DNA of 64,000 nt from Polynucleobacter sp. UB-Tiil-W10. Lineage in GTDB: Bacteria > Pseudomonadota > Gammaproteobacteria > Burkholderiales > Burkholderiaceae. Within the stretch, counting starts at the first letter, position 1, and the number at the start of each line of letters is the position of its first letter. Below are positions 35,607 through 46,252 of this stretch, piece after piece. The DNA lies in the NCBI RefSeq assembly GCF_018881605.1, contig NZ_JACVPZ010000001.1, forward strand, positions 620,001-684,000. Direction: 5' to 3'. The position numbers and the translations under genes are program-made. A model generated the notes under the pieces. It did no database searches. It saw nothing but the letters and a program-made list of their open reading frames with translations, and was not told where the DNA came from.

Positions 35607-36623
35607 ATGAATATTGGTCCTCACCTCCTCGCAAATAAGTTATTTGTGGCTCCTATGGCCGGGGTAACGGACCGCCCATTTAGGCAGCTTTGTAAGAAAT
35701 TAGGTGCTGGGTATGCCGTTTCTGAAATGGTGGCCTCAAATGCCCTGCTTTGGAAAAGTGAAAAGACGCAACGGCGCGCCAACCATGTTGGCGAATTCAA
35801 ACCCATTGCGGTCCAAATCGCAGGGGCTGATCCAGCGATGATGGCTGCGGCAGCAAAAATTAATGTAGATCACGGCGCCCAAATTATCGACATCAATATG
35901 GGCTGTCCCGCTAAGAAAGTTTGCAATGTTGCTGCTGGCTCTGCATTACTACGGGATGAGCCTTTAGTGCAGCAAATTCTAGAAGCAGTTGTAAATGCTG
36001 TTGGAGTCGGACCAGATGCCGTGCCTGTTACTTTGAAAATTCGTACGGGCTGGGATCGCGAACATAAGAATGCAATTGAGATTGCGCGTCTTGCTGAGAA
36101 ATCTGGCATCTCAATGCTGACTGTGCATGGCCGTACAAGAGCGGATCTTTACCATGGTGAAGCAGAGTATGAAACGATTACTGCGGTCAAAAATAGCGTA
36201 GGTATTCCTGTGGTGGCTAACGGTGATATCAACTGCCCAGAAAAGGCAGAGCAAGTTTTAAAGATTACTGGCGCCGATGCCATCATGATTGGTCGCGCCG
36301 CTCAAGGCCGCCCTTGGATTTTTCGCGAAATTAATCACTATCTCGAAACTGGTGGCATGCTTCCAACTCCTGAGATCAATGAGATTCAGTCCATCATGAA
36401 CGCCCATCTCTTGGACCACTATGAGTTCTATGGGGAACATATTGGCCTGCGTACCGCTCGCAAACATATTGGCTGGTACTGCAAAGGTTTGCGTGATTCG
36501 CATGCCTTCCGTCAGCGTATGAATACCGCTGACGACTGTAAAACTCAACTTCAAATGGTTAATGACTATTTTGACGAGATGAAATCCCACTCTGACCGCT
36601 TGTTATTTTTAGAGGCGGCGTAG
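35607..36623 (+). CDS. dusB: tRNA-dihydrouridine synthase B
   Basis: FMN-dependent enzyme reducing uridine 17 in the D loop of tRNA. It begins with the family motif VAPMAGVTDRPFR; the catalytic Cys100 is in NMGCPAKKVCN and FMN-binding residues are in NGDIN and GRAAQGRPW. The 338-residue length is normal. A 129-base gap before it likely carries its promoter. dusB-fis is a conserved pair in proteobacteria. Confidence 0.96.
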   Translation: MNIGPHLLANKLFVAPMAGVTDRPFRQLCKKLGAGYAVSEMVASNALLWKSEKTQRRANHVGEFKPIAVQIAGADPAMMAAAAKINVDHGAQIIDINMGCPAKKVCNVAAGSALLRDEPLVQQILEAVVNAVGVGPDAVPVTLKIRTGWDREHKNAIEIARLAEKSGISMLTVHGRTRADLYHGEAEYETITAVKNSVGIPVVANGDINCPEKAEQVLKITGADAIMIGRAAQGRPWIFREINHYLETGGMLPTPEINEIQSIMNAHLLDHYEFYGEHIGLRTARKHIGWYCKGLRDSHAFRQRMNTADDCKTQLQMVNDYFDEMKSHSDRLLFLEAA

Positions 36624-36673
36624 CTTTAAGCGTATTTAGTTTTCTTTATTTAATTTTGCATTGATAGATTGTT

Positions 36674-36913
36674 ATGACCAATAAGCACCCGATTACCGAA
36701 TGTATTGAAACCCAGTTACAGGGTTACTTGAATGATCTCAAGGGAACTGCGCCGACGGATATCTATCAAATGGTATTGGCAGTAGTTGAAAAGCCAATGT
36801 TGGAATTAGTAATGCAACATGCTAAACAAAACCAATCCTTAGCAGCCCAATATCTGGGCATTAACCGCAATACCCTACACAAAAAGTTAGTTGAACATCA
36901 ATTACTCAAGTAA
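36674..36913 (+). CDS. fis: DNA-binding protein Fis (short form)
   Basis: A 79-residue nucleoid-associated protein with the C-terminal Fis core: a dimerisation helix followed by a helix-turn-helix (AAQYLGINRNTLHKKL). Compared with the 98-residue E. coli Fis, about 20 N-terminal residues that form the beta-hairpin arms for Hin-type inversion are missing. DNA binding should be kept. It is in the dusB-fis-purH-ruvCAB run; the start is 51 bases after dusB. Confidence 0.93.
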   Translation: MTNKHPITECIETQLQGYLNDLKGTAPTDIYQMVLAVVEKPMLELVMQHAKQNQSLAAQYLGINRNTLHKKLVEHQLLK

Positions 36914-36960
36914 ATATTACATATAACAAAGCCATTTTTTAATTAAACCCTTCGAAAAAT

Positions 36961-38541
36961 ATGATCCGCACAGCCCTCCTTTCTGTATCCGATAAAAATG
37001 GCATTGTGCCTTTTGCTAAAGCCCTCCATGAGCAAGGCATTAAGCTCATCTCCACAGGTGGTACCGCCAAACTTTTGGCAGAAAATAATCTACCTGTCGT
37101 CGAGGTCTCTTCATTGACCAAGTTTCCAGAAATGCTGGATGGTCGTGTGAAAACTCTCCACCCAATGGTGCATGGCGGCTTATTGGCTCGCCGAGATTTC
37201 CCAGAACATATGGCAGCCTTAAAAGAGCATGGTATTGATACGATCGACATGCTGGTCATCAACCTTTACCCTTTTAATGAGACTGTTGCCAAGGAAAACT
37301 GTTCGTTCGAAGATGCGGTTGAGAACATTGACATTGGTGGACCAGCGATGTTGCGTGCGGCTGCAAAGAATCATCAGGACGTCACAGTGCTGATCTCACC
37401 GGAAGATTACGCTCCAGTCTTATCTGAAATGAAAGCTAATCAAAACGTTGTTTCTTACAAAACCAACTTAGCTTTAGCAAAAAAAGTATTTGCACACACA
37501 GCCCAATACGACGGCGCTATTGCTAACTATCTCTCAGCCTTAGGCGATGACTTGGATCACAAAGCACGCTCAGCTTATCCAGAAACATTGCACCTAGCGT
37601 TTGAAAAAGTTCAAGAGATGCGTTATGGCGAGAACCCACACCAATCTGCAGCATTCTATAAAGATATTTACCCCGTAGACGGCGCACTAGCTAATTACAA
37701 GCAGTTACAAGGAAAAGAGCTTTCTTATAACAACATTGCTGATGCAGATTCTGCTTGGGAATGCGTCAAGAGCTTTACCGGTAACTCTGGTGGTGCTGCT
37801 GCCTGCGTCATTATTAAGCACGCCAATCCCTGTGGCGTTGCCGTAGGAAGCAATGCACTCGAGGCTTATCAAAAAGCATTTAAGACTGACACAAGCTCAG
37901 CATTTGGCGGGATCATTGCCTTCAACGTGCCTTGTGATGCCGCTACTGCTGAAGCAGTCTCCAAGCAATTTGTAGAGGTCCTGATTGCCCCAAGCTTTAG
38001 CGAAGAAGCAAAAGCAATTTTTGCAGCCAAGCAAAACGTTCGTCTTCTAGAGATCCCATTGGGTACTGCATTTAATGCTTTTGATTTCAAACGTGTAGGC
38101 GGTGGTCTGCTCGTGCAATCTCCAGATGCTAAAAACGTTCTTGAAAATGAAATGCGCGTTGTCAGTAAGCGTCTACCAACTCCAACAGAAATGCACGACA
38201 TGATGTTTGCATGGCGTGTTGCTAAGTTTGTTAAATCCAATGCCATTGTGTATTGTGCCAACGGTATGACCTTGGGCATTGGCGCGGGTCAAATGAGCCG
38301 TGTAGATTCTGCACGCATGGCAAGCATTAAGGCTGAAAACGCTGGCTTAAGTCTTCAGGGCTCTGCTGTAGCTAGCGATGCTTTCTTCCCATTTCGCGAT
38401 GGCTTAGATGTTGTAGTAAATGGCGGTGCCAGCTGTGCAATTCAACCTGGCGGCAGTATGCGTGATGATGAAATCATTGCAGCAGCTAACGAACATGGCA
38501 TTGCCATGATCTTTACTGGCACACGCCACTTCCGCCACTAG
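36961..38541 (+). CDS. purH: Bifunctional AICAR formyltransferase/IMP cyclohydrolase
   Basis: Catalyses the last two steps of purine (IMP) synthesis. The N-terminal MGS-like cyclohydrolase domain covers about residues 1-140 ([18 protein letters not shown]), and the formyltransferase domain holds the catalytic Lys-His in KHANPCGVA. The 526-residue length is normal. The gene directly follows fis and precedes ruvC in the conserved order. Confidence 0.98.
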   Translation: MIRTALLSVSDKNGIVPFAKALHEQGIKLISTGGTAKLLAENNLPVVEVSSLTKFPEMLDGRVKTLHPMVHGGLLARRDFPEHMAALKEHGIDTIDMLVINLYPFNETVAKENCSFEDAVENIDIGGPAMLRAAAKNHQDVTVLISPEDYAPVLSEMKANQNVVSYKTNLALAKKVFAHTAQYDGAIANYLSALGDDLDHKARSAYPETLHLAFEKVQEMRYGENPHQSAAFYKDIYPVDGALANYKQLQGKELSYNNIADADSAWECVKSFTGNSGGAAACVIIKHANPCGVAVGSNALEAYQKAFKTDTSSAFGGIIAFNVPCDAATAEAVSKQFVEVLIAPSFSEEAKAIFAAKQNVRLLEIPLGTAFNAFDFKRVGGGLLVQSPDAKNVLENEMRVVSKRLPTPTEMHDMMFAWRVAKFVKSNAIVYCANGMTLGIGAGQMSRVDSARMASIKAENAGLSLQGSAVASDAFFPFRDGLDVVVNGGASCAIQPGGSMRDDEIIAAANEHGIAMIFTGTRHFRH

Positions 38542-38572
38542 GCAATTAGCCAAACGGAAATCTAAAACGCAT

Positions 38573-39091
38573 ATGCGCTGGATAGGTATCGACCCAGGCT
38601 TAAGGGTCACCGGTTTTGGCATCATTGATGTCGATGGCCAAAAATTGACCTACGTAGCTTCTGGGACGATTGAAAGCGGAGATCCAGCGAAAGGTCTGCC
38701 TGAGCGCTTAGGCGCCCTCTATGCCGGCGTTAAAGAAGTTCTAGAGACCTACCGACCTGAATCTGCAGCAATCGAAGAGGTTTTCTTAAATGTAAATCCT
38801 CGTTCAACATTAATGCTGGGTCAAGCTCGAGGCGCAGTCATTGCAGCCCTCGTCTCTGAAAAACTCCCAGTGGCAGAGTACAGTGCCTTAAGAGTCAAGC
38901 AAGCCATCGTGGGTACAGGCCGTGCAGCCAAACCGCAGGTGCAGGAGATGGTTAAGCGCCTTCTAAGACTGAATCGTGCCCCAGGTACAGATGCTTCTGA
39001 TGCATTAGGTGTTGCTATCTGCGCCGCCCATCATGCACAAATGCCTAAAGCAATTACTGCGGCCTTGACCCCCAAGAAACGTAGCAAGTAA
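38573..39091 (+). CDS. ruvC: Holliday junction endonuclease RuvC
   Basis: Resolvase cutting Holliday junctions. The acidic catalytic set is Asp7 in GIDPGL, Glu68 in AAIEEV, and Asp140 and Asp143 in [10 protein letters not shown]. The 172-residue length is standard. It starts 31 bases after purH and is followed by ruvA and ruvB. Confidence 0.98.
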   Translation: MRWIGIDPGLRVTGFGIIDVDGQKLTYVASGTIESGDPAKGLPERLGALYAGVKEVLETYRPESAAIEEVFLNVNPRSTLMLGQARGAVIAALVSEKLPVAEYSALRVKQAIVGTGRAAKPQVQEMVKRLLRLNRAPGTDASDALGVAICAAHHAQMPKAITAALTPKKRSK

Positions 39092-39120
39092 AAATACACA
39101 TCACAGGTTAAGATCTCTAC

Positions 39121-39702
39121 ATGATTGGTCGCATTCAAGGCATTCTCGTTTCAGTTCATCCTCCTCGCCTCTTGGTCGATTGCCAAGGTATTGGTTATGA
39201 GGTTGATGTACCAATGAGCACTCTGTATCAGTTGCCTCAGGCAGGTCAGAAAATCACTCTACTGACACACTTTCAAGTTCGAGAAGATGCGCAGCAACTC
39301 TTTGGTTTTGCCACTGAAACTGAGCGTGAGGCATTTAGACAGCTCATCAAAATTAGTGGTGTTGGTTCACGTACGGCACTAGCAGTACTTTCTGGCATGA
39401 GTGTCAATGAGTTAGCTCAGGCGATTGCCTTACAAGAGGCCGGGCGCCTAACTCAAGTTCCTGGCATCGGCAAGAAAACCGCTGAACGTCTTTGCTTGGA
39501 ACTCAAGGGTAAGCTTGCTCCTGATCTCGGTATTACAGGCGATAAACCTCAAGCTATTGAAGCTAGTAGCGAGGTATTACAAGCACTCCTTGCGCTGGGC
39601 TATTCTGAAAAAGAAGCACTCCTTGCGCTCAAGCAAATTCCACCTGATACCAGCATCTCGGACGGCATTCGAATGGGTCTGAAGTATCTATCTAAGCCCT
39701 AA
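39121..39702 (+). CDS. ruvA: Holliday junction branch-migration protein RuvA
   Basis: Tetrameric junction-binding protein that loads RuvB. It has an N-terminal OB fold ([10 protein letters not shown]), helix-hairpin-helix repeats ([19 protein letters not shown] and [22 protein letters not shown]) and a C-terminal domain that contacts RuvB. 193 residues is typical. Confidence 0.98.
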   Translation: MIGRIQGILVSVHPPRLLVDCQGIGYEVDVPMSTLYQLPQAGQKITLLTHFQVREDAQQLFGFATETEREAFRQLIKISGVGSRTALAVLSGMSVNELAQAIALQEAGRLTQVPGIGKKTAERLCLELKGKLAPDLGITGDKPQAIEASSEVLQALLALGYSEKEALLALKQIPPDTSISDGIRMGLKYLSKP

Positions 39703-39728
39703 TAGATAAACACCACTACACTTGCAGC

Positions 39729-40799
39729 ATGGCAATTCATACAGACGACCTAAGCTCTATCCCCGAAGATTTACCAGAAGGTAATGACCGCATTGTGAGT
39801 GGCGCAGCAGGTAATGCTGAAGCAGTCTTTGAAAGAGCCCTTCGCCCTAAACAACTCGATGAGTATGTCGGCCAAACTAAAGCCAGGGCGCAATTAGAGA
39901 TTTTTATTAGCGCTACGAGAGCACGGCAAGAGGCTTTAGATCACGTTCTATTATTTGGACCTCCTGGGCTTGGTAAAACCACCCTTGCTCACATTATTGC
40001 CAGGGAGCTTGGCGTTAATCTACGTCAAACCAGTGGCCCCGTTTTAGATAGGCCAGGCGATCTAGCTGCCTTGCTAACCAATTTAGAAGAGAACGATGTT
40101 CTCTTTATTGACGAGATTCATCGTCTTTCTCCAGTTGTTGAAGAAATTCTCTACCCAGCGCTTGAGGACTACAGCCTAGATATCATGATTGGCGAAGGTC
40201 CTGCAGCACGTAGCGTGAAGATTGATCTCAAGCCATTCACTTTGATTGGTGCAACCACCCGCGCAGGAATGCTGACCAATCCATTGCGTGATCGCTTTGG
40301 CATTGTGGCCAGACTCGAGTTTTACACCACTGAAGAGCTCACCAAAATCATTACTCGCTCTGCGAGCCTCCTCAAAGCAAGTATTGATCCCGAAGGATCC
40401 ATTGAAATTGCAAAGCGTGCGCGTGGCACTCCTCGTATTGCTAACCGCCTACTACGTCGTGTACGAGACTATGCGGAGGTAAAAGGTACTGGCACGATTA
40501 CCAAGGCCATGGCTGATGCCGCGCTGAAAATGCTTGATGTGGATCCAAGCGGCTTTGATGTGATGGACAGAAAATTGCTGGAGGCGATCTTGCACAAGTT
40601 TGATGGCGGCCCAGTGGGTATTGATAACCTGGCAGCTGCTATTGGTGAAGAACGAGACACGATTGAGGATGTTCTGGAGCCTTACCTTATTCAGCAAGGC
40701 TACTTACAACGTACATCGCGTGGCAGAGTGGCAACCCGTCAGGCTTATGAGCATTTTGGACTAACGCCACCTAGTGGAAGCGTCAGCATCGATTTGTGA
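39729..40799 (+). CDS. ruvB: Holliday junction branch-migration ATPase RuvB
   Basis: Hexameric AAA+ motor of branch migration. Walker A GPPGLGKT is at residues 77-84, the Walker B DEIH at 128-131, sensor 1 in GATTRAG, the arginine finger in the LRDRFG region, and a C-terminal winged helix ([17 protein letters not shown]). 356 residues. It is the last gene of the plus-strand cluster and is convergent with the NTF2-like gene. Confidence 0.99.
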   Translation: MAIHTDDLSSIPEDLPEGNDRIVSGAAGNAEAVFERALRPKQLDEYVGQTKARAQLEIFISATRARQEALDHVLLFGPPGLGKTTLAHIIARELGVNLRQTSGPVLDRPGDLAALLTNLEENDVLFIDEIHRLSPVVEEILYPALEDYSLDIMIGEGPAARSVKIDLKPFTLIGATTRAGMLTNPLRDRFGIVARLEFYTTEELTKIITRSASLLKASIDPEGSIEIAKRARGTPRIANRLLRRVRDYAEVKGTGTITKAMADAALKMLDVDPSGFDVMDRKLLEAILHKFDGGPVGIDNLAAAIGEERDTIEDVLEPYLIQQGYLQRTSRGRVATRQAYEHFGLTPPSGSVSIDL

Positions 40800-40808
40800 G
40801 GATGTGAA

Positions 40809-41195
40809 TTAGCTGGCAATCAGATCAGCATAAGCAATGCATTGCCACTGCCCATCTATTTTTTTCCAAACGCTTAGGCGTGGAGAGTATTCCAGCGAAA
40901 GCTCTTTGCCATCACGATATTCCAACGCAGCAATCCAGAAACTCACTATTAAATTATCCTGAACTTCAGTCACCTTAAAATCTTTAAACCGAACGGGGCC
41001 GAGATGCATCTCTTTCATTAGGCGCATTGCACTTTCTTTATCGCATGCGCCCTGGGAGCTTACAAATTGACATTCTGGAGCAAGTAATTTCTCTAGAGCT
41101 TCCCAGTTTTTGTCTTGAATCAACTTTACCGAAAGTCGCTCCAGATTTTCTGCTTCTACTTCAATACTTTTTTGATCACTCATATCTGCCATCAA
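40809..41195 (-). CDS. NTF2-like (DUF4440/SnoaL-type) protein
   Basis: A 128-residue cone-shaped NTF2-like fold protein, judged from the pattern LIQDKNWEALEKLLAPECQFVSSQGACDKESAM followed by alternating strands and a final SVWKKIDGQWQCIAYAD. DUF4440-type proteins of this size are enzymes or ligand binders of many kinds, and no catalytic residue is obvious. Its start is next to the tyrS stop, so the two are likely co-transcribed. Function is unknown. Confidence 0.75.
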   Translation of the reverse strand: MMADMSDQKSIEVEAENLERLSVKLIQDKNWEALEKLLAPECQFVSSQGACDKESAMRLMKEMHLGPVRFKDFKVTEVQDNLIVSFWIAALEYRDGKELSLEYSPRLSVWKKIDGQWQCIAYADLIAS

Positions 41196-42428
41196 TTAAG
41201 TGAGGGTTACTTTTGCAAACTTCCGTTTACCAACCTGCACGACATAAGTTCCGGCCTCAACTTTTAACTGTTTATCAGTAATCGTTGCGCCATCAATTTT
41301 TACACCGTTTTGCTCAATATTGCGATTCGCTTCTGATGTGGATGGAGCCAAACCAGCGGCCTTGAGAAGGTTAGCGATGCCCATTGACCCACCAGCAAGG
41401 ATCACCTCAGGAATGTCGTCTGGTACACCACCCTTAGCGCGATGATTAAAGTCTTCTAAGGCTTTTTCTGCGGCAGCTTGCGAATGAAAGCGGGCAACGA
41501 TCTCTTGGGCGAGTAGAACTTTGCAATCTTTTGGATTGCGTCCAGCAGCAACTTCTTGCTTCATGAGATCAATTTCAGACATTGGTCGGAATGACAACAA
41601 TGTGAAGTAATCCCACATTAAATCATCCGAGATACTTAAGAGCTTTCCAAACATGTCTCCAGCAGGCTCGCTGATACCAATGTAATTACCCTTAGACTTA
41701 CTCATCTTTTCAACGCCATCAAGACCTACCAATAAAGGCATTGTCAAAATACATTGCGGTTCTTGGCCATACTCACGCTGGAGTTCGCGCCCAACTAAAA
41801 GATTAAATTTTTGATCTGTACCACCAAGCTCTAAATCACTCTTTAGTGCAACTGAGTCATAACCTTGCATGAGTGGATACAAAAACTCATGGATCGAAAT
41901 TGGTACGCCATTGCGATAGCGCTTGGTAAAGTCATCGCGCTCTAGCATGCGAGCAACAGTATGCTTGGCTGCTAATTGAATCATGCCGCGTGCACCCAAT
42001 GGATCACACCATTCACTGTTGTAACGCACTTCAGTTTTAGAGGGGTCGAGCACCATGCTTGCTTGACGATAGTAGGTCTCCGCATTGATGGCGATATCTT
42101 CTGCTGTCAATGGAGGGCGGGTAGCGTTACGACCTGATGGATCGCCAATCATGCTGGTGAAATCACCGATCAAGAAAATAACGGTATGCCCCAAATCTTG
42201 CAGCTGACGCAATTTGTTTAAAACAACGGTGTGACCCAGATGAATATCAGGGGCAGTTGGATCTAAACCCAATTTAATCCGCAAAGGAGTCTTGGTAGCT
42301 TGGCTACGTGCTAGCTTCTGCACCCAGTCAGCCTCAACCAATAACTCATCGCAGCCACGCTTGGTGACTTCAAGTGCCGCAAAGACTTCAGGGGTCAAAG
42401 GATATTTTTGTTCTGGTTTAGCCGTCAT
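41196..42428 (-). CDS. tyrS: Tyrosyl-tRNA synthetase
   Basis: Class I aminoacyl-tRNA synthetase for tyrosine, 410 residues. The HIGH motif is HLGH at 63-66 and KMSKS is at 241-245 in [11 protein letters not shown], which with GGTDQKFN suggests the TyrZ-like branch. An S4 RNA-binding domain occupies about the last 65 residues. The start at 42428 (MTAKPEQ) is chosen because the frame extends upstream into the divergent anmK promoter region without similarity. anmK is divergent 76 bases away. Confidence 0.96.
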   Translation of the reverse strand: MTAKPEQKYPLTPEVFAALEVTKRGCDELLVEADWVQKLARSQATKTPLRIKLGLDPTAPDIHLGHTVVLNKLRQLQDLGHTVIFLIGDFTSMIGDPSGRNATRPPLTAEDIAINAETYYRQASMVLDPSKTEVRYNSEWCDPLGARGMIQLAAKHTVARMLERDDFTKRYRNGVPISIHEFLYPLMQGYDSVALKSDLELGGTDQKFNLLVGRELQREYGQEPQCILTMPLLVGLDGVEKMSKSKGNYIGISEPAGDMFGKLLSISDDLMWDYFTLLSFRPMSEIDLMKQEVAAGRNPKDCKVLLAQEIVARFHSQAAAEKALEDFNHRAKGGVPDDIPEVILAGGSMGIANLLKAAGLAPSTSEANRNIEQNGVKIDGATITDKQLKVEAGTYVVQVGKRKFAKVTLT

Positions 42429-42504
42429 GCTGATTCGGATTGCTGATTCAGTTAAATTAGTAGTTAAATTGCTAAAGCATAATTGTCGCATTCCTGAGAG
42501 CCAC

Positions 42505-43632
42505 ATGAACAAACCATACCCCCTCTATATCGGCTTAATGTCTGGCACCAGCCTAGATGGGATAGATGCCGTTCTAGCTAAGATAGGACCGAATGGCGAA
42601 GCCAGTGCTCTAGAGGCTGTCAGCACCCCTTTTTTACCCGAGCTCCGTAAAGCCTTATTTGAGCTTCAAAGCCCCGGCCCAAATGAGCTCCACCGGGAAA
42701 AGCAAGCTGGTAATGCTCTAGCCTTGGCTTATGCAGTAGCTGTCGATCAGCTGCTCACAAAAGCCAAGCTCCACCCATCCGCCATCACTGCTATCGGTGC
42801 GCATGGACAGACCATTCGCCACCAGCCTCACCTTGGTGACATGGCTTATACGCATCAAACACTCAATCCGGCACTCTTAGCAGAAAAAACTGGCATTGAT
42901 GTCATCGCTGATTTTAGAAGTCGGGATTTAGCTGCTGGTGGACATGGTGCCCCTTTGGTGCCCGCTTTTCATGCACAGCAATTTTCATCGCTTGATGATT
43001 TGGCTATTCTGAATATTGGCGGCATCGCCAATCTCACGCTACTTCGCAAAAACGGTGAAGTGACCGGCTTTGATTGTGGCCCCGGAAATATGTTGATGGA
43101 TGCCTGGATATATGAACACCAAGGAAATGCATTTGATGAGAATGGCGCCTGGGCATTACAAGGCAAGGTAAATGAAGTGCTACTAGCAAAGATGTTGAAA
43201 GATTCCTTCTTTGCCAAGATGCCACCAAAAAGCACTGGCAGGGATGATTTTCATCTGACCTGGTTAAAAGAAAATTTAGGTAATGAGAACTATCTGTCTG
43301 AAGATGTACAGGCCACCTTACTTCATTTAACTGCGTACTCGGCCTTAGATGCTTTAGCGCGTCATGCCCCGCAAACCCAGAAGCTAATTGTCTGTGGAGG
43401 TGGCGCCAGAAATAATGCCCTGATGAATTTATTCAAAGTAAAGTCGCAGCAGCTCTTCAAACAGCCATTAGAAATTACTACAAGCGATACTGCTGGAATT
43501 GATCCGCAACTTGTTGAGGGTCTTGCTTTTGCCTGGCTTGCGTGGGCCCACAAAGAAAAACGGCCAGCAAATTTGCCAGCCGTTACAGGAGCGAAGGGTC
43601 CTAGAATTCTAGGCGCTTGCTACCCAGCGTAG
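42505..43632 (+). CDS. anmK: Anhydro-N-acetylmuramic acid kinase
   Basis: Kinase that opens 1,6-anhydro-MurNAc to MurNAc-6-phosphate in peptidoglycan recycling. The N-terminal [14 protein letters not shown] and later NIGGIANLT and GGGARN segments form the ATP-binding hexokinase-like fold. 375 residues from ATG 42505; the frame is open upstream into tyrS antisense. Its coding end contains a hairpin that acts as terminator for the convergent erpA. Confidence 0.96.
   Translation: MNKPYPLYIGLMSGTSLDGIDAVLAKIGPNGEASALEAVSTPFLPELRKALFELQSPGPNELHREKQAGNALALAYAVAVDQLLTKAKLHPSAITAIGAHGQTIRHQPHLGDMAYTHQTLNPALLAEKTGIDVIADFRSRDLAAGGHGAPLVPAFHAQQFSSLDDLAILNIGGIANLTLLRKNGEVTGFDCGPGNMLMDAWIYEHQGNAFDENGAWALQGKVNEVLLAKMLKDSFFAKMPPKSTGRDDFHLTWLKENLGNENYLSEDVQATLLHLTAYSALDALARHAPQTQKLIVCGGGARNNALMNLFKVKSQQLFKQPLEITTSDTAGIDPQLVEGLAFAWLAWAHKEKRPANLPAVTGAKGPRILGACYPA
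43552..43584 (-). terminator. erpA terminator embedded in the anmK coding end
   Basis: On the minus strand AACGGCTGGC (from 43584) pairs with GCTGGCCGTT through eight Watson-Crick pairs and two G-U wobbles, with a 6-base AAATTT loop and then TTTTTCTTT. On the plus strand the same two positions are C-A mismatches, so the stem is favourable only for erpA transcripts. It lies about 60 bases past the erpA stop, inside the last 25 codons of anmK. Confidence 0.75.
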
Positions 43633-43640
43633 TTCAATAT

Positions 43641-44015
43641 TTAAGCGGAGAAAGAAGATCCACAACCACACGTAGTTTGTGCATTTGGATTCTTAATAAC
43701 AAATTGTGAGCCGTTGATATCTTCTTTGTAATCAATCTCAGCACCCACTAAATATTGGAAGCTCATTGAATCCACCAACAAAGTAACGCCATTCTTTTCA
43801 AAGAGCGTGTCATCTTCATTCACAGCATCATCAAATGTGAAGCCATACTGAAATCCTGAGCAACCACCCCCTTGTACAAATACTCGGAGTTTCAATTCTG
43901 GATTACCTTCTTCCGCAATCAAGTCAGCCACTTTTGCAGCAGCGTTATCCGTGAACACCAATGGGATTGGTGGCTCAGCTAAATCTTGTGCGGGTTGGGT
44001 AGCTAATTCGGTCAT
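43641..44015 (-). CDS. erpA: Iron-sulfur cluster insertion protein ErpA
   Basis: A-type carrier that inserts Fe-S clusters into respiratory and isoprenoid enzymes. Cysteine ligands are Cys52 in [11 protein letters not shown] and Cys116 and Cys118 in the C-terminal CGCGSSFSA. The protein is 124 residues, with an N-terminal extension of about 15 residues. It lies between argC and anmK and is the last gene of the rplM-rpsI-argC-erpA direction. Confidence 0.96.
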   Translation of the reverse strand: MTELATQPAQDLAEPPIPLVFTDNAAAKVADLIAEEGNPELKLRVFVQGGGCSGFQYGFTFDDAVNEDDTLFEKNGVTLLVDSMSFQYLVGAEIDYKEDINGSQFVIKNPNAQTTCGCGSSFSA

Positions 44016-44083
44016 GGTTCACTCCTAAATCAAATGGGTATGTCTTATTTTAGGCTTTTAATGCCCAGCTTGCTGAAGGGTCA

Positions 44084-45142
44084 TTATGGCGAAACAGCGA
44101 TCTGGGTAAGGCCCGTGGTCTCTGGGAAGCCAAACATCAGGTTCATACACTGCACGCCTTGGCCTGAAGCGCCCTTTACCAAGTTGTCCTCAACCACCAA
44201 AATTACTAAAGTATCACCGCCGCCTGGGCGATGGATCGCAATCCGAATGCCATTACTACCCCGTACAGAACGTGTTTCTGGATGGCTGCCTGCTGGCATC
44301 ACATCAACAAATGACTCATCTTTGTAGAAGTTTTCATAGAGCTTTTGGTAATCAACATCCTTACCAGCGTAAGTTAAACGCACATACAAAGTCGAATGAA
44401 TACCCCTAATCATCGGCGTTAAATGCGGCACGAAGGTCAAACCAATCTGATCATGGCCAGCAATTGCTTTTAGGCCTTGCACGATTTCAGGGAGATGACG
44501 ATGGCCTTTCACGCTATAGGCTTTGAAGTTATCAGCCGCCTCAGACAATAGCGTACCAATCTCCGCTTTACGTCCAGCACCAGAAGTGCCAGACTTCGAA
44601 TCCGAAATAATATGATTACCATCGATCAATTGCTTACCACCAGTCGATTTTGGCGAAAGCAATGGAGCTAGTCCAAGCTGCACAGACGTTGGGTAGCATC
44701 CAGCCAAACCAACGACGCGTGCCTTTTTAATGGCATCACGATTGATTTCTGGCAAACCATAAACTGCCTCAGCCAAAATTTCTGGGCAACCATGCTCCAT
44801 GCCGTACCACTTTGCAAATTCTTGAACATCCTTGAGACGAAAGTCCGCGGCAAGATCCAGAATCTTCACATTGTTGGCCAGCAATTCTTTAGCTTGCGCC
44901 ATGGCAACGCCATGGGGAGTTGCAAAGAATACTGCATCACATTCATTTAATTTAGCTTCGTCAGGCGTTGTAAATTTTAGGGCAACACGACCGCGTAAAG
45001 ATGGGAACATATCAGCTACCGACATGCCAGCTTCAGTGCGAGAAGTAATTGCGGTGAGCTCTACCTCAGGATGTTGCGCCAATAAACGCAACAGTTCGAC
45101 TCCGGTATATCCAGTGCCACCTACGATGCCAACTTTAATCAT
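44084..45142 (-). CDS. argC: N-acetyl-gamma-glutamyl-phosphate reductase
   Basis: Third enzyme of arginine synthesis, NADPH-dependent. The Rossmann [18 protein letters not shown] is at the N-terminus; the catalytic Cys149 is in [11 protein letters not shown] and the His motif is in [10 protein letters not shown]. The start is ATG 45142 because GGAG is six bases upstream; an in-frame TTG at 45154 is less likely. 352 residues. Confidence 0.97.
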   Translation of the reverse strand: MIKVGIVGGTGYTGVELLRLLAQHPEVELTAITSRTEAGMSVADMFPSLRGRVALKFTTPDEAKLNECDAVFFATPHGVAMAQAKELLANNVKILDLAADFRLKDVQEFAKWYGMEHGCPEILAEAVYGLPEINRDAIKKARVVGLAGCYPTSVQLGLAPLLSPKSTGGKQLIDGNHIISDSKSGTSGAGRKAEIGTLLSEAADNFKAYSVKGHRHLPEIVQGLKAIAGHDQIGLTFVPHLTPMIRGIHSTLYVRLTYAGKDVDYQKLYENFYKDESFVDVMPAGSHPETRSVRGSNGIRIAIHRPGGGDTLVILVVEDNLVKGASGQGVQCMNLMFGFPETTGLTQIAVSP

Positions 45143-45202
45143 GCCATTCTCCAAAATACCAACAGATGAATTTTATTTCTTTAATACCTAGATTGTAGAA
45201 AC

Positions 45203-45228
45203 AAAAAGGGCCGCTTGCGCGACCCTTT
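45203..45228 (-). terminator. Terminator of the rplM-rpsI transcript
   Basis: On the minus strand AAAGGGTCGC pairs with GCGGCCCTTT through a 10-base stem with one G-U wobble and a GCAA loop, followed by TTGTTT. It lies just after the rpsI stop and before argC, so argC and erpA probably have their own promoter between 45143 and 45202. Confidence 0.85.
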
Positions 45229-45255
45229 CGATAAAACTGAAGCGACTGAAAGAAA

Positions 45256-45657
45256 TTAGCGCTTGCTGAACTGCTTACGACGACGTGCGCCGTGCAGACC
45301 AACTTTTTTACGCTCAACTTCACGAGCATCGCGAGTTACCAAACCTGCTTTAGACAGGGTTGGCTTCAAAGCGTTGTCATAGTCGATCAATGCACGAGTA
45401 ACGCCGTGACGAACCGCACCAGCTTGGCCAGTTTCACCGCCACCAGAAACGTTTACTTTGATATCAAAGGTCGTTAAGTGGGCTGTGAGAGCCAAAGGCT
45501 GACGAGCGATCATGCGTGATGTTTCACGAGCAAAATAAGCATCGATAGGCTTGCCATTAACAATGATTTCGCCTTTGCCAGATTTAATGAATACGCGCGC
45601 AACAGAACTCTTGCGGCGACCAGTACCGTAATTCCAATTTCCGTAATTAATAGCCAT
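45256..45657 (-). CDS. rpsI: 30S ribosomal protein S9
   Basis: Ribosomal protein S9; the C-terminal tail (RKQFSKR) reaches the P-site tRNA. The 133-residue protein begins with an N-terminal extension and the [15 protein letters not shown] core, and ends with [12 protein letters not shown]. It follows rplM by 9 bases in the usual pair. Confidence 0.99.
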   Translation of the reverse strand: MAINYGNWNYGTGRRKSSVARVFIKSGKGEIIVNGKPIDAYFARETSRMIARQPLALTAHLTTFDIKVNVSGGGETGQAGAVRHGVTRALIDYDNALKPTLSKAGLVTRDAREVERKKVGLHGARRRKQFSKR

Positions 45658-45666
45658 TTGGTTTCC

Positions 45667-46095
45667 TTAAATCTCTAACGCTTTTGGCTGTTGAGCCGCA
45701 TGCGGATGACTGGCGTCGCCATAGACTTTTAATTTCTTAATCATGGCATAACCTAGTGGGCCTTTTGGCAACATACCCTTCACAGCCTTCTCTAAAGCGC
45801 GACCTGGAAAACGGTCTTGCATTTTGTCGAAGTTAGTCGAGCTAATACCACCTGGGTATCCGCTGTGACGGTAATAAATTTTGTTCAAGCCTTTAGTGCC
45901 AGTGACACGGAGCTTAGATGAATTGATGACAACAATAAAGTCGCCAGTATCAACGTGTGGGGTGTATTCAGGCTTGTGCTTGCCGCGTAGACGGAGTGCC
46001 ACTTCACTGGCGACACGACCGAGGACTTTGTCCGTAGCGTCAATCACGAACCATTCATGCACTACCTCATGGGATTTTGCAGAAAAAGTTTTCAT
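45667..46095 (-). CDS. rplM: 50S ribosomal protein L13
   Basis: Ribosomal protein L13 of the large subunit. The 142-residue protein starts [27 protein letters not shown] and contains the family [12 protein letters not shown] stretch. It is the first gene of the rplM-rpsI transcript. About 110 bases upstream is a stable 8-base hairpin and, beyond it, a predicted small RNA gene. Confidence 0.99.
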   Translation of the reverse strand: MKTFSAKSHEVVHEWFVIDATDKVLGRVASEVALRLRGKHKPEYTPHVDTGDFIVVINSSKLRVTGTKGLNKIYYRHSGYPGGISSTNFDKMQDRFPGRALEKAVKGMLPKGPLGYAMIKKLKVYGDASHPHAAQQPKALEI

Positions 46096-46204
46096 GATTT
46101 CTCAAATTGTTATAGTCAAAAAAATTACCCCAACCAAACTACGTCCACCTTGGCCCTGCTTATGTTTGCAAGCTCGCAGATTCTGCAATTTAACTGGTAC
46201 AACA

Positions 46205-46230
46205 AATTACCGCTGACCGGCTCGGTAATT
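46205..46230 (-). promoter_or_regulatory. Inverted repeat in the rplM leader region
   Basis: AATTACCG and CGGTAATT form a perfect 8-base stem around a 10-base CTGACCGGCT spacer. It lies between the small RNA terminator and rplM. It could be a second terminator stop, an rplM leader structure or a regulator site; there is no T-run strong enough to call it a terminator. Confidence 0.5.
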
Positions 46231-46252
46231 CAGTAAAGCCTTGAATTGTAAC

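Noticed and set aside
42429-42512. N-terminal extension of TyrS
   Set aside because: The frame stays open for 28 more codons but lies in the divergent promoter region of anmK and does not resemble TyrS.
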